Made by a program: the position numbers and the translations under genes. 64,000 nucleotides of DNA, taken from assembly GCF_965638725.1 (NCBI RefSeq), contig NC_134961.1, forward strand, positions 5,052,641-5,116,640, written 5' to 3'. Position 1 is the stretch's first letter. Each line of letters starts with the position of its first letter. Source of the stretch: Aptenodytes patagonicus. Taxonomy: Eukaryota; Chordata; Aves; Sphenisciformes; Spheniscidae. The notes under the pieces were generated by a model. The model was not told where the DNA came from. It made no database searches and was given only the letters and a program-made list of their open reading frames with translations. This document shows positions 1-12,500 of this stretch, in pieces.

Positions 1-2975
1 TATAGCCTTCGAGGGCTCATCTGTTTTCTTGGTTAGCTGCAAAATAGTAACAAGAAGTGAAAGCCAAAAGTACTGCTGCTTGTTGCCAAAAAAATTTTGC
101 AAGCAAGGCTTTCCCAGGCACAGAGCAGACTGGCTACACCCAAGTGGAAGAATTTACTCACTTGTTTGTTTGCTCTTGGGGGCTTGTGGAGGGGAGGGAG
201 GCTTTTATCTAACTAAAGAGCTTAAAAGCGTGGTACTGTTCACTTTATAAACATGTTTCACAGTGTTCTTTTTTATATTTAGCTCAAGCTTTGACATAGG
301 ATTGCCATAGCTTTTTTCCTGTTTTCTGAAGTGTAATACTCCATTTCAAGTATCTCTGTTAAATGTGTTCCTGTCTGAAGACAAGGAATATAATTCAGTA
401 CTGGAAGGGCTTCTACAATAGACCCACTTTCTGGCATGCCCTTGTAGTGTATAATAAAGCAATTGTGTGATGTTTTGTACACTGAAGATGCCCTGTGGGT
501 ACAGACAGCAAGGCCTGTAGGTCACATTTTAAGTTCAAAGGTAGCTTAATGGAGATTAATGTCCTTCATGGTTTTCCTGACATCTTTGAACTAAAAAGCA
601 GATCGGAGAGGAGAGTATATTATCGTGAGGTTTTGGGGTCATGTTCCTCCTATCAGTCTTCTGCCCTTTGAGTTTGGCATTCAGGCTGTTGGGAATATAT
701 GTGCTCCAGAGTCTTTCTAAGGAATGTAAGCCACCATGCATGGCTGACAAGGGCTGTGTTAGTCTGCTGGGATCTGTAAGATAGTTCAGTTACAGGATGT
801 CACCATGTTTCAGGTGTGGAAAAAATACTGAGCACAGGCTCAGTATTTTAAGAAGTCTTAACTACGTGACCAAGCAAGAATAAATGCTTTCACAAAGAGT
901 GGATGGTTTAGAATGTGTTGGTGATATTTTATTTTGAAGATAACACAACAGAAATAAATCATCTTAGCAGCAACAGTAGACCGCAAACAGTACCTTCTTG
1001 TTCATATATCTTCATATGGACTTTTTTGAAATGGACTAAATTTTGAGCTTGTTGATATATGCTCTGTAAATAAAAGGCAATGCCTTGTGCTTTCAGAGCA
1101 GTCCTTCTTGGACAGTCTCTCTGCACCTTACTCTACCATAATAGATTTTTACTAAGCTTTTTTGAGCACCTCAGCTTGGATTCATCTTGTGGCTGTCAAG
1201 AGCTTTTAAGTTCCTTTAGTGCCTCATGTAGCCAGTGAAACTTCAGTCTTCCTACATGGTCCTTCAACTCTCCAGCCCTCCTACACTGGTTCTTTCACCT
1301 TCCCTTTGGACTTGCAAAGGCTGCTGCTGGGCGGCACAGCCCCAAGGCCCAGCTTTGGGTGCTCCTCCAGGCTACAGCGTAGCAGAACTGCCATTCCCCT
1401 CTTCTGGAAGGAAATGGCGAGCCCAGTGCTGCACTTGCTCGTGTGTTCAGGACAGGGCTCCCATGCCCAACAGCAGTGATTCTGTGCTGATGCTCACCAA
1501 GTCCCCATCTGTCTGTGCCTCCCTCCACCGGCATCTTCTTCCTCGCAACTTCTCCCAACCCAGCCCTGAAGGCTCCTCTTCTGTTGGATCTGCTGTCCCT
1601 TTTAGTAGCCGTAGTTTTTACTAGCTGCTTTTGTTGGGACCTAATTACATCCTTCCAGTTGTAACCACTTTAGAGATATACATATCCCATCGTAGTAGTG
1701 CCAAATAAACCTGTTGGGAGGAAAAATCATGTCATTCTTATCTGGATGTGTAACATTCTAAATGAGAATTTATAGCATTTTGTGTTCATTAGGACATAGC
1801 AGTATGCCTGTTCTGGAAAAACCAACAGTGTATCTCCTGCTTTAAATGGCAGGTATGGTGCCCTTAACAGTAGCTAGCAGGGGCATAATAACTTAGCACT
1901 AAAATTACTAGTCTGGCAGCTAATCTGTATTTATGATTGATAGGAAAGCTGGAGAGAATTATTGTCCTCCTGAAAATGTAATAGGAGTGATTTTAGAGCT
2001 GTATCAAAAACTGGATTCTGTTCAGATTATTTCTACAGATGAAATCAACTTTTTTTTCCCTTGCTTTTTAAATAGAAGCCATTCCAAAGGGCCTCCTTTT
2101 ATTCTTGGTGAGTCATCAAAATGCAGATAAACAGCATTCTTTTGGTGCTGTGCATAGAGAGCTCGGTGCCATAAGCAGTTCTGTCCCAGTGCTCATCACT
2201 TTGTTTGCTTTTGGTGTTCTTTGAAATAAAATAGTCCAAATTCCTTACTTAAAATCCCTTAAAAGAACAGTTTATTAATGTATATATTTGTCATATTCAC
2301 AGTCTGTATGAAGCCATGTTTCAAATATACTGTGATAAACAGAATTCTTGTTTGTGCATTGACGCCTATTTTTTTCATTCCACATCCCTTCTGAATCCCA
2401 TTAATCTCTCCCTGAAAATACTGTTTTGCTTAGCATGTAGGAACTTTGTCCTTGCATTTAACAGCCAGAGAAGGAAACGCAATAGAAAGCTTGCAGTACG
2501 TAGGTTTGGCCCAGTGTAAAGGAGCGGTCAAATATGTCTTTAGCCTTCTACTTCACAAGGTCACAATGAAAAAAATATGAGAGTTTTCCCACAGTTTTCT
2601 CCCTAAATTAGTGTCTTAGATATCCGCATGTGCCATTCATCTCAGATGGCAAGTATCAACCTTTTGCTGAGACAAAAAGTAGGGGTAATGTTTTTCTCCC
2701 TCTTCCACTCTCCAGTCTCGTGAACATTGCGAGCTCCAACTGAATTGCCATGCCACTGAGGGGAAAAAAAGAATTTAAATCTATTTCCAAGCATTTTTGC
2801 TGTCAGGCACTTCTGCTAAGCATTTGAACTTCTTGTAAGCTGTAGAACTTGAGAAATATGCAACCCAGAACTAAGTGTGGTACAGGAGGAAGATTTTTCT
2901 GCTGAGGCCAGGAAAATAACTTCTGGTTTTTTGTTTTGTTTTCTCTTCCTCCTCTCTCCCCCTCCTGCCGACTAG
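1..2975 (+). other. ARHGAP17: ARHGAP17 intron (5' part of window)
   Basis: No exon can be supported on either strand. The stretch ends in a clear acceptor (CTAG at 2972-2975) preceded by a long pyrimidine tract, directly before the first visible ARHGAP17 exon. The expected upstream exons, encoding the N-terminal helix of the BAR domain, were looked for by codon pattern and not found, so they must lie left of the window. A patch at about 1230-1620 is more GC-rich than its surroundings and open in several frames, but matches nothing I recognise. Confidence 0.75.
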
Positions 2976-5900
2976 ATCGAGAGACGTCTTGACACTGTGA
3001 GATCTGTTTGCCACATTGCACAGAAGCGATTAATTGCGTGTTTTCAAGCCCAGCATGGTACAGATCCTGATAAGAGACACGTAAGTACAATTGCCCTTTG
3101 GCTTGTCTTCTGAGACTAGTCTGAATACGGTCTGGCCTTCTAAATACTGATCAGCTACTATGCCTCAAATTATCCAAGAGAAGAAAAACTCTGTAAAATC
3201 ATCTCACATGTTGACATTATTTGGTAAAACACTAGCTGTAATTCCCCATCTGGATATAGTAACGTGACCTTGGAGTACCTTAGTAGCGTCAGGACACTCA
3301 CTTGTTTCTGCAGTGTGCTGAGTACCTACAGCTTTCATAAGACCTGACTAAGAAGAGAAGATACTCTGCAACTCTGATCAAGCTCCTCGTATTTAGAATT
3401 ACCTTTGCGCACTGACATCTCCAATTAACTGTAAATATTTCTCTGTACACATTTGATTTCTGCCCCTCTTTAGCAAAGCTGTATGTAGGTTTTCTTAAAG
3501 TGTTAGAATCAGAATTAATTAACATTCAAGTTTTCTCCTTTTATTGAATAATAGAGACTTCCTGAAAACAGGGGCACACAGAACGAACCTCTGCAGAGAA
3601 CTGGTTGTTTAGATTTCAAGTTAAAGCTGTTTACTTGTATCTCAACTACTATCAAAGACATTTTGGGCCAGTCATTCCAACTAAGACTGAGAAGAAAGTG
3701 CTTTTCAAAGTATCTGAGAACAGGAGTCTTGAGGCTTGAAACTTTTTGTGACTTGGCATTTTCTTAAAGTCAAAGAATGAGCTGCCTATGTGTATAATAG
3801 AAACCATATGGAAGAAGAGAAAAATCTTAGAGGGGATATACTGGGAAAGCTGGACAAGGTGAATAGAGCTAAGCTAAGCACTGTTCCTTCTGTTCCATAG
3901 AAAAAACTTCCTCTAACAGCTCTTGCTCAAAATATGCAAGAAGGATCTCTCCAGCTAAGTGATGAAACTCTGTTGGGGTAAGTATTTGGCTATATAAGTT
4001 GCAGTCTGTCATTTTATTGCCTGCAGGACTCTAATTAGAGACTTTGGGTACATAAAGGCTGTTTTCAATCTAATGAAACTAATATTTCTAGATGCCTTCT
4101 CTAATCTAAAGGGAGAAAAAGTGAGCAAGCATTTCTTCTTGAGTAATGACTCAAGATTCTGAGGGCAAGTTTTAGACTTGCTCTGAATTGTATTCGAGAG
4201 GATTCTGATTCTCTGCTATCTTAAAAGCTTTTGAAAGTGGCTTTTCTCCTTGTGATTATCTCCATTTAAAGTTCAAAATTTAATGTAAATACTGCATTCT
4301 GCAGGTTTGCATTAATGACTTAAAATAATGCCACTTTGCATTACTGGCTTCTAGTTTAAAATAATGCCAATTTCCTTATCCTGGCAAAGTGCATATTTAC
4401 AACTTACAGGAAAGTGGCTGAAACAAATGAACATCAATATGCTGAATTCCTAGAGCAAATGTGTTTCCTTGTTGCTGATGAGAGTTCTAATGGAGCCAGT
4501 GGAGAATGACCTTAAAAACCTTTGTGTGCATTTTTGTGAGCTGTTGCAGGAGATTTAAACATGGATAAAAATCTTAGAGAATAGGGTTTTTCCTTAGAAC
4601 AAGCTTAAAACAAAGGTCAAATCATGGTTTTGGAACCTGAGACTGCTGCATACGTGATTGCCTGACATTATGGTGTTAAGACTTTTTCACATTAAAGAGG
4701 CTTAGGAAAAAATTAAATACTGCATTGAGCAATTTTCCTGCATCTGGTGAGATGGAAGGATGGGCTTTGAAATGAATACTAACTTCTCTGCCCTTAGGGC
4801 CAGTATAATCACCTAGATGACTTAAAGCCTCCAAAAATGTTGTAATGGCTAAGGAATTTTAAAGACAAAGGTTTAATAACACTCCTTGCCTATCCCAAAT
4901 TTGCCCATGATGACATAGGGCATCTTGGTTTTATGCCGTTAAGTAATGCCTTGCTTTATACAACACAAAGCTTTCCAAAAGGATAGCAGACAACAAAGGG
5001 CCACCACTGTTTTGTTTTGAATCTTTCTTCTTTAGTCAGTAGTAACTCACATTACAACTTCCTATAATTCTTAAAGGAAAATGCTAGATACGTGTGGTGA
5101 TGCAGAGAATAAACTGGCAATGGAGCTCTCTCAGCATGAAGTGCAGATCGAAAGAGAAGTTTTAGATCCACTGTGTCTACTAACAGAGGTAGGTCACTTC
5201 AGCCTGACTGAAGAAATAAATCTGGATTTATGTATAAACTAGCAAAAATGGTTTATCACAGTGCTAATAATAAAACTGTTTTAAGGGGTCATGCATTAGT
5301 GGTGGAAAGCGGATATGAAATCTACAAAATGTAATTTATTACATTTATTTTTAAATTGTGTATTGTAAGCCTTAAATTCTCGTTTTAGACGGAGATCCCG
5401 AACATTCAGAAGCAGAGGAAACAGCTTGCAAAGCTGGTGTTGGACTGGGATTCTGCAAGAGGAAGGTAAGAAATAATTTTAATTACAAGGTCCTTTTCTA
5501 TTCATGCCAACTTCTTGTTGGCGTCTCATGGCATCTGATCTGATGCTGGTACTCGCTTCTGAAATGCTACTGTATGCATGTTAATACTTTGCTGAAAAAA
5601 GACAAACTTACATTTAAGTTATTAAAAAATGGACTCATGACTACTAGATCCAAACAGAATCAAGATTTTGGAGCTCTTACATGCCTATATATAATTGGAA
5701 GAATGCTGAAAACTCATCTTCTTTCCAGTTCACTTAAGTTGTCAACTTAAATAAGGAATAGGAGTCTAATTTTGTGACTGTGCCAAGTGCTTTTACAGCA
5801 TTATATTGAACCATCTCAGTGGTAGGGTCCTAGGTTGTTCAACTTACCCTTAGGTCCCATTAAATGGTCTTAAACTGTGGTAATAATTTATGTAGCATTT

Positions 5901-8900
5901 TCTGGGATTGGTAGTTCTAACATGTTATACACCCCTGTTAGAGGTTTTAGAGAATGCAGGATTTCTTGTGGATTTTTATAGTTGTTTAGCTGTTTGTGAA
6001 TTATGCCAGCGTGTCATAAATGGTGTATTTTGAGCACCTTCCTTAGTTTCAGAAGTTTTCTGACAGAACTATCGGGTTTGTTTTCTGTCAAAAGAAACTA
6101 ATTTCAAGGCAGCCAAATGCAGATTCTTGTTTAGTACTAGTTTTTACCAAATGACTGCAGCCTTTCTTCCACAGGTATAATCAAGCCCACAAGACTTCAG
6201 GAACAAATTTTCAAGTGCATCCTTCAAAAATAGAATCTCTTAAGGAAGAGATGGATGAAGCTGGAAATAAAGTAGAACAATGCAAGGTATGACAAGATGA
6301 GTCTCTTATCTTTTACATACCTCTCATTAGCAAGAATAGCAATCGGATACAGCTGCTTCTGTAAGCCTTGCATGTGGAACTGGCTGTCTGATTACCGCAG
6401 TCACAAATTACGTGGCTGTTAACAAACTGTATGTCTTAAAGGTATATTAATGCTAGCTGATCTCTGTCTGAATTGCTTGAATTTAACGAGGAACTTCCTT
6501 TTTTAAAAAGGGTGTTTTACATTACTTTCTGTTTCAGTCTGAGACAGTTATGAGAAGGAACTGTGTCTTAGCCTTGACTGAAATGTGCAGGGTGTCTGTG
6601 TGCTTCAGGCCACTGAGTAGTCATGCAGTGTGAGCTACCTGGGTGAAATTCAGACTGCTGACATAAAAGGAACATTCTGACTATTACAGCTCTGAGCAGT
6701 TCACATTCAGTTTCACTTCTCAATTGTCAAATACTACATTATGCTGCAGTTGAGCTGAGCACCAAAAACCATTTAGTAGTATTTGTCTTTGTATGCAGGG
6801 ATTGGCTGTAAATAACATATTGCCATACAATCCAATTGTTGACTTAAGTGGGCAGCAGCTTTGCTATATAAAACAAAGTTAGGCATTTTGAATGAATTTT
6901 GCTTGGAAGAATACATGTGGCAGAGTAGGTGGATTACTGGCTTCCTGTACTGCCTGAATTGATAGTTCAAACTTACTGCAGGCAAAATAAACATATATAC
7001 TTCTGTCTTTCTGTACAAGTTGAAATGCCCCTGTAAACTTGATGTACTGTTTTGCATTCTTTTCTTTTTCAAAGGATCAACTAGCAGCAGACATGTATAA
7101 CTTTGTGTCCAAAGAGGGGGAATATGCTAGATGTTTTGTTATGGTGAGTATTTTTTCAGTACGACTTTGATTGCAGCACGTATGTGCATAGACACTCAAT
7201 TCTCAAAGATTACATTTTGTGTGCTAAACCTTCTAGTCTTGTTTTATGTGCTCATCAGAAGCTAATGCTCTTTTTGTTTTTAAAATGTGGCTTCTGTTCT
7301 CAGTTATTAGAAGCACAAGCAGATTACCATAGAAAAGCATTAGCAGTCATAGAAAAGGTCCTACCCGAAATTCAAGCCCATCAAGGTAAAGTAACCTGTG
7401 CTCTGGCTGATGCTTCTCCTTGCCTGTGCCACCTATGCACAATATTCTCCTCCTTTATCTTGATTCTCTTGCATGCAGACTTATTTAATAAGGTCATTTT
7501 GATCTACTTAACAATTTTACATTCCCAAGCATAATTCCATCTTTGTGTTCTCTGGAGTTCTGCAGCCATATTTTAACACACTAATAAAATATTAAGGATC
7601 TATCCAATACCCAAGAGGGTAAAGGAAGGATTTTTCTATTTGCTTGCACTTCTTCCTTGATATCATGTGACTTTTTGCTAATTCATACCTGGCTTTTTAG
7701 GCCAATTAAAGTTTCATTGTGATTTAGGAACTTTTTAGGGTCCTTGCTTCTTGAATTATTACTAGGCGATTATCAGAAAAACTGCCCTTGTTCCTAAGGA
7801 GCTTGACTTTTTTTCCTTCTTTTATGCAATCCTTTTTCCGAGTGTGCCCACTGCACTACAGCTGGCTAATGGAGTGTTCACATTATTGTGTTGATTATCA
7901 GCAGTTAAGAAAAGCAAGTAATACAGCTTCATTTCTTCCCCGTGCTACTAAGCTTTCCATTGTCAATGGGAGTTAAGGTGTTACCATTAATGGTTTGGTA
8001 TGAAGATGCACTGTGTGTTGTTGAAATTGCTATCCTTAATACTGGCTATACTGTCTCTTAATCTGCTAATTGCTTTGAACAAGAAATAGGCTGAACAAAG
8101 TCTGAGAAAAATATAATCTGAGCTGAGCAAGACTCAAGTATCTTCAGTTGTGGACCACATGCAAGTTGTAAAAGATGAACCATTAAACTAAATACGTCAA
8201 GAAATATGAGCATCTTGCTGAAAGATGATATAGAATATCTGTACTCTGTAGATCTGATGGGAGGTGAGGTAATGCAAACAAATGATGCTTACACAGAATC
8301 AGGGCTGCATTATGGCTGTATGGAAGGTTCTCTGTTTACAAATACGACTGCTTTAAATTTGTTGTTGTTGCTTAGCTGCTTTGTACAAACGCTTCATATG
8401 ACAAACGCTTCAGAACAGATTAGCCATCCTGGAAGGTGGGCTAGGAGGCATGTTGTCTAAGTGGTCCAGTATCTAACGTCTAAGTGTAGGGCATGACTTC
8501 AGTTGTGTTTCTAGCTGTCGTGTATATTACTGTGACTTTGAACAATTACTAAGATTTCTCTTGCTAATGTTTGCTGTAACTTGCAAAACTGGGGAAAATG
8601 GCATGTGCCTCTCATGGTGTGTTAATGAATGAGAGGAACTAAAGCCTTATGAGGGATGCAGTTGATGTGGTTTCATAAACAAAAAGGGTAAATTAAATCC
8701 TTTGCAGAAGCACATTGTGTCTTCAGAGGACTCTCAAAGTCTTCATCTTTCTTGACCTTTTTTCCACATAAAAGAAATAATGCATCTGTACTAACAATAA
8801 CCTTTTACATCTGCATTTTTTCAATTAAGACAGCAGAAATGGGTGCAAAAATAAATAGTAGGAAACAGGAAATTCACATTCAGTTTGGAGAAACTTGTGC

Positions 8901-9580
8901 CAATTTTGACTTTCAGAGTTAAGCAACAACGGAGAAATTGAATTGAAAATTTGTGCAAGCGTTAGTGATGGGCTGTTAATGTGGTAATTCTAATGTAAGA
9001 CATTGGGGCTGCTAACATCCATTTTAAGTTGCTGATTCCTTAAATCAGCAATAAACTTCGTGTTAACAGCTTGGTTTTTATCCACCTTAAATACAGTTAA
9101 AACTAAGATCAGCCCAGGTCGTGCAATCTGGACAAAATTTTCCTCAAAGATTCTTGCAAACCTAAGCCTTTTGGTGTCTTGGCAAATCAGAATTAATGTG
9201 ACTTACAGCCATGTGGTGGCACTTGTGTTGAGGCCTAGCGGGACACGTACTTCCAGTTACACAAAGGATTTGTGTGCGATATTCCATCCAGAAAGATGCA
9301 GGAGTGGTTTTTTTTTCTTGAACACCAGCAGGCTCATTTTCTCTTTACTCATGATATAAGGGACTTTACTGATCAAGGGCTGTAAAACTCCTACTGTATT
9401 CTGAAAATTTCTTTGCGGTACTGGAGGCTGTCGTCTTTTCCTGTCTGGGACATAATTCAAGTGTTTGTTAGATATTTTGCTCAGTGTTTTGATACTCTCC
9501 AACTAGACAAATGGACTGAAAAACCAGCTTTTGGAACTCCATTAGAAGAGCATCTCAAGCGCAGTGGTCGTGAAATTGCA
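2976..9580 (+). other. ARHGAP17: BAR-domain exons of ARHGAP17
   Basis: Seven short exons plus the start of the eighth encode a long helical, charged segment. Landmarks are KKLPLTALAQNMQE, ELSQHEVQIEREV, KQRKQLAKLVLDWDS, EEMDEAGNKVEQCKDQLAADMY and LLEAQADYHRKALAVIEKVLP (each given in pieces of the exons listed in the gene entry). This is the N-BAR/BAR domain that dimerises, bends membranes and binds angiomotin in mammalian RICH1. The first helix is truncated by the window edge. Confidence 0.9.
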
Positions 9581-12500
9581 GTCCCTATTGAAGCCTGTGT
9601 AATGATGCTTTTGGAAACGGGAATGAGAGAGGAGGTAGGTGATACTAGATCGCATGCTATGAAGGACAGGAAAAAAGAGCTCAGTCAAACTCATGGACTG
9701 GTGTCTACTTTTTAACAAGTTGCTTAAGTAATTTTGTTCATTAGTGTAGATGATAAATCTTTTGCAACAGAATAATCTTCAGCACTATTTGAAGTATCTT
9801 TGAGATGAATGCACCTAGAATGAAAAATTAGGAATGGGCCTATTTAGAGGGAACTAAAACATTGTCAGATGGCAGTGACGTGTTAAGAGCCAGCTAGGTC
9901 ATAACAGTGTAAGGTGAAGACACCAAAGTTGAAACTGTTCTGAAAGAGGCTGTCATAAAACTTCTGCTGTTTCATGCTTGTACTAACCTGTTGTTACCAG
10001 TCAAATACATTTTATTTTTATTATGCAGGGCTTATTCAGAATTGCTGCTGGAGCCTCCAAGTTAAAAAAGCTGAAAGCTGCCTTGGACTGTTCAACTTCC
10101 CAGCTTGACGAATTTTATTCCGATCCCCATGCTGTTGCAGGTATTGTGAATGTTCTGAATCAAAACCAGGTATAAATAGATACAACGCAAGTTTATGCTG
10201 TTCATTTAACTGTTGACTGGCTGCAGTGTAAGGTGTTGATCTCTGCAGATAAACTATGAATGAAAATAAATTGAAAGTTCACTTCATTGCACAACTTAAC
10301 ACAGATAAGTATAGGGTACGCATGCTCATCACACTTGATGTATTCATGTCTGCGTGACAGAGCGGTGTTTAAAATTCAGGTGATCATAGTAATCCAAATA
10401 CCGTATTTCCCCTCATGACGAGTGTTAACATGATCAAGTGAGATGAGAGCCATATGTAGACCTTGAATAAGGTCTTTGTTCTGAAGAGATGATTCATAGT
10501 TTTATAGTACATGTTTCTGTCAAATCACAGTAATTACTGGAAGACCTTTTGTGTTAAGTGTTGAGCAGATATACTGTGGAAGTGTCAGGTCTTCCCACTG
10601 TTTCATTGGATGGAACTTGAGTCCTATTGCATAGATGAAATTGCAGATCTGAGGACAGAATTTTAAATGAAGACTGAAAGCATTGGCTAAAAAGCTAGCC
10701 TGTTTCTGGTCTGCATTGCAGGTGCCTTGAAATCCTATTTGCGAGAGTTGCCAGAACCTTTAATGACCTACAGTCTATATGAAGAATGGACACAAGCTGC
10801 AAAGTAAGCATATTAAAAATAGTCATATATGAAAACATTCTACATATTTTTATCAAATTTGGTGGTTCTTGTATGAATTCAAAAGAAAAGACCAAGCTCA
10901 CACAGTTTACTTTCTCATTTCTGCTCTAACAGGTAAATATTTTGTGTAACAAATTATTTTAAATTTTGTGGTTTAGCTTAATACTAATTGCACAAAAATG
11001 TGGTGAATTATCTATTTTATGTTTAAACATAAGGGCTGCTTCAGACTATTGGCTGCATAGTATTGATGCTTGAGCAGTTTTCTTTCGTTGCAGGTAGAGA
11101 TAATTCAGCGATTTGACTAGCAGGTTACTGAATTACTGAATACAAAACACTGCATTTATTTGGCATAAATGGAAGGTTATACAGTCATCTCTTTGTTCAC
11201 TGCAGAAACAACAGTTTTCTGATCTGAAAGTAAGATGTAACAATTTTTTTTCCTTTCAGTATTCAGGACCAGGATAAGAAGCTGCAAGAGTTATGGAGAA
11301 TTTGTAACAGATTACCTAAGCATTATCATGCTAATTTCAGGTATGTATGAACATCTGTTGACTTACAGCACAGCCGCTTTGATGCTAGAGTACTACATTT
11401 CAACGCTGATTAACCAAAAGTCTAATCCAGGGTTTTTTTTCTTGGCCAAATTCAGTTAGGTTTATAAAAGGACATCCTGTTTTATCAAGTAGTTGGTGTG
11501 CATTGGTGGTAGACTTTTTCAGTCAAGTTAATTCACTATTGACTGTAATGAAATAGTGAGGCGCAGAACCCTTCTACTTAAGGGTCATGCTGTTGGCAAT
11601 AGTACCTGACTTTTCACCAGCTGTGCTCTTCATTGTATTTTCCAGTCTTAGAAACCACGTGGATGTATCTTACACATGTTATTTTTCCTTTCGGTTTTGC
11701 CTTTTGGGAATGAATCGGAATAAAACCACCTTTGGTGACTCCTAGAAGCGTGGAAGTTCCATTACAGGATATGAAAATAGCTGTTGAGTAGGCATTCTCA
11801 ATCTAAATGTTTTTTCTGAAAACATAATAGTTCTGTAGTTCCATTTTGCTAAAGCGGGAGATGCTTTCTTTACTACCCAGTTCAACTTTTGTGATTCAGA
11901 GTAGAATCATGAGTAGAAACTTAGTAGCCAGCTACCAAGCAAGATGGCTGTTTGTCTTATTTCTGTTTTGTTGGGAGCTGTCTTTACGAGTTCTTGAGTT
12001 TTTACTTAGTTCCTTTCAACAAGAAATGCTCTTAGTTACTCCTGTTTACTTATTTCTTTCCTTTTTGTAGGTATTTAATCAAATTTTTAGCAAAGCTTGC
12101 ACAGAACAGCGATGTTAACAAAATGACACCCAGCAATGTCGCAATAGTCTTGGGCCCCAACTTGTTATGGGCAAAGAATGAAGGGTAAGTTGTTTTAGGA
12201 AAGCTACAAAACAGAACTTCCATGAAGCTGTAGAATTTCTTGTCAGATTGTTTTAAATCATGTAGACTATTCACAGCAACAGACTATTTGCCTAAAAAAT
12301 ATTTCAAATGTTCTTTCAACCTGTGCCTCCAGATCCTTTTAGGCATGCACCTTTTTAGGAGTGTTTTGAAACGCTGTGCATGTTACTGAATAGTCTAGAT
12401 TTCATCAAAGTGTGAAGTTGCTCTTTATGTGGTACTTAGGAGTCTTGATACATCATGCTTAGCATAATTTGTCATTTAGGTAGTATGAATTTTTTTCATT

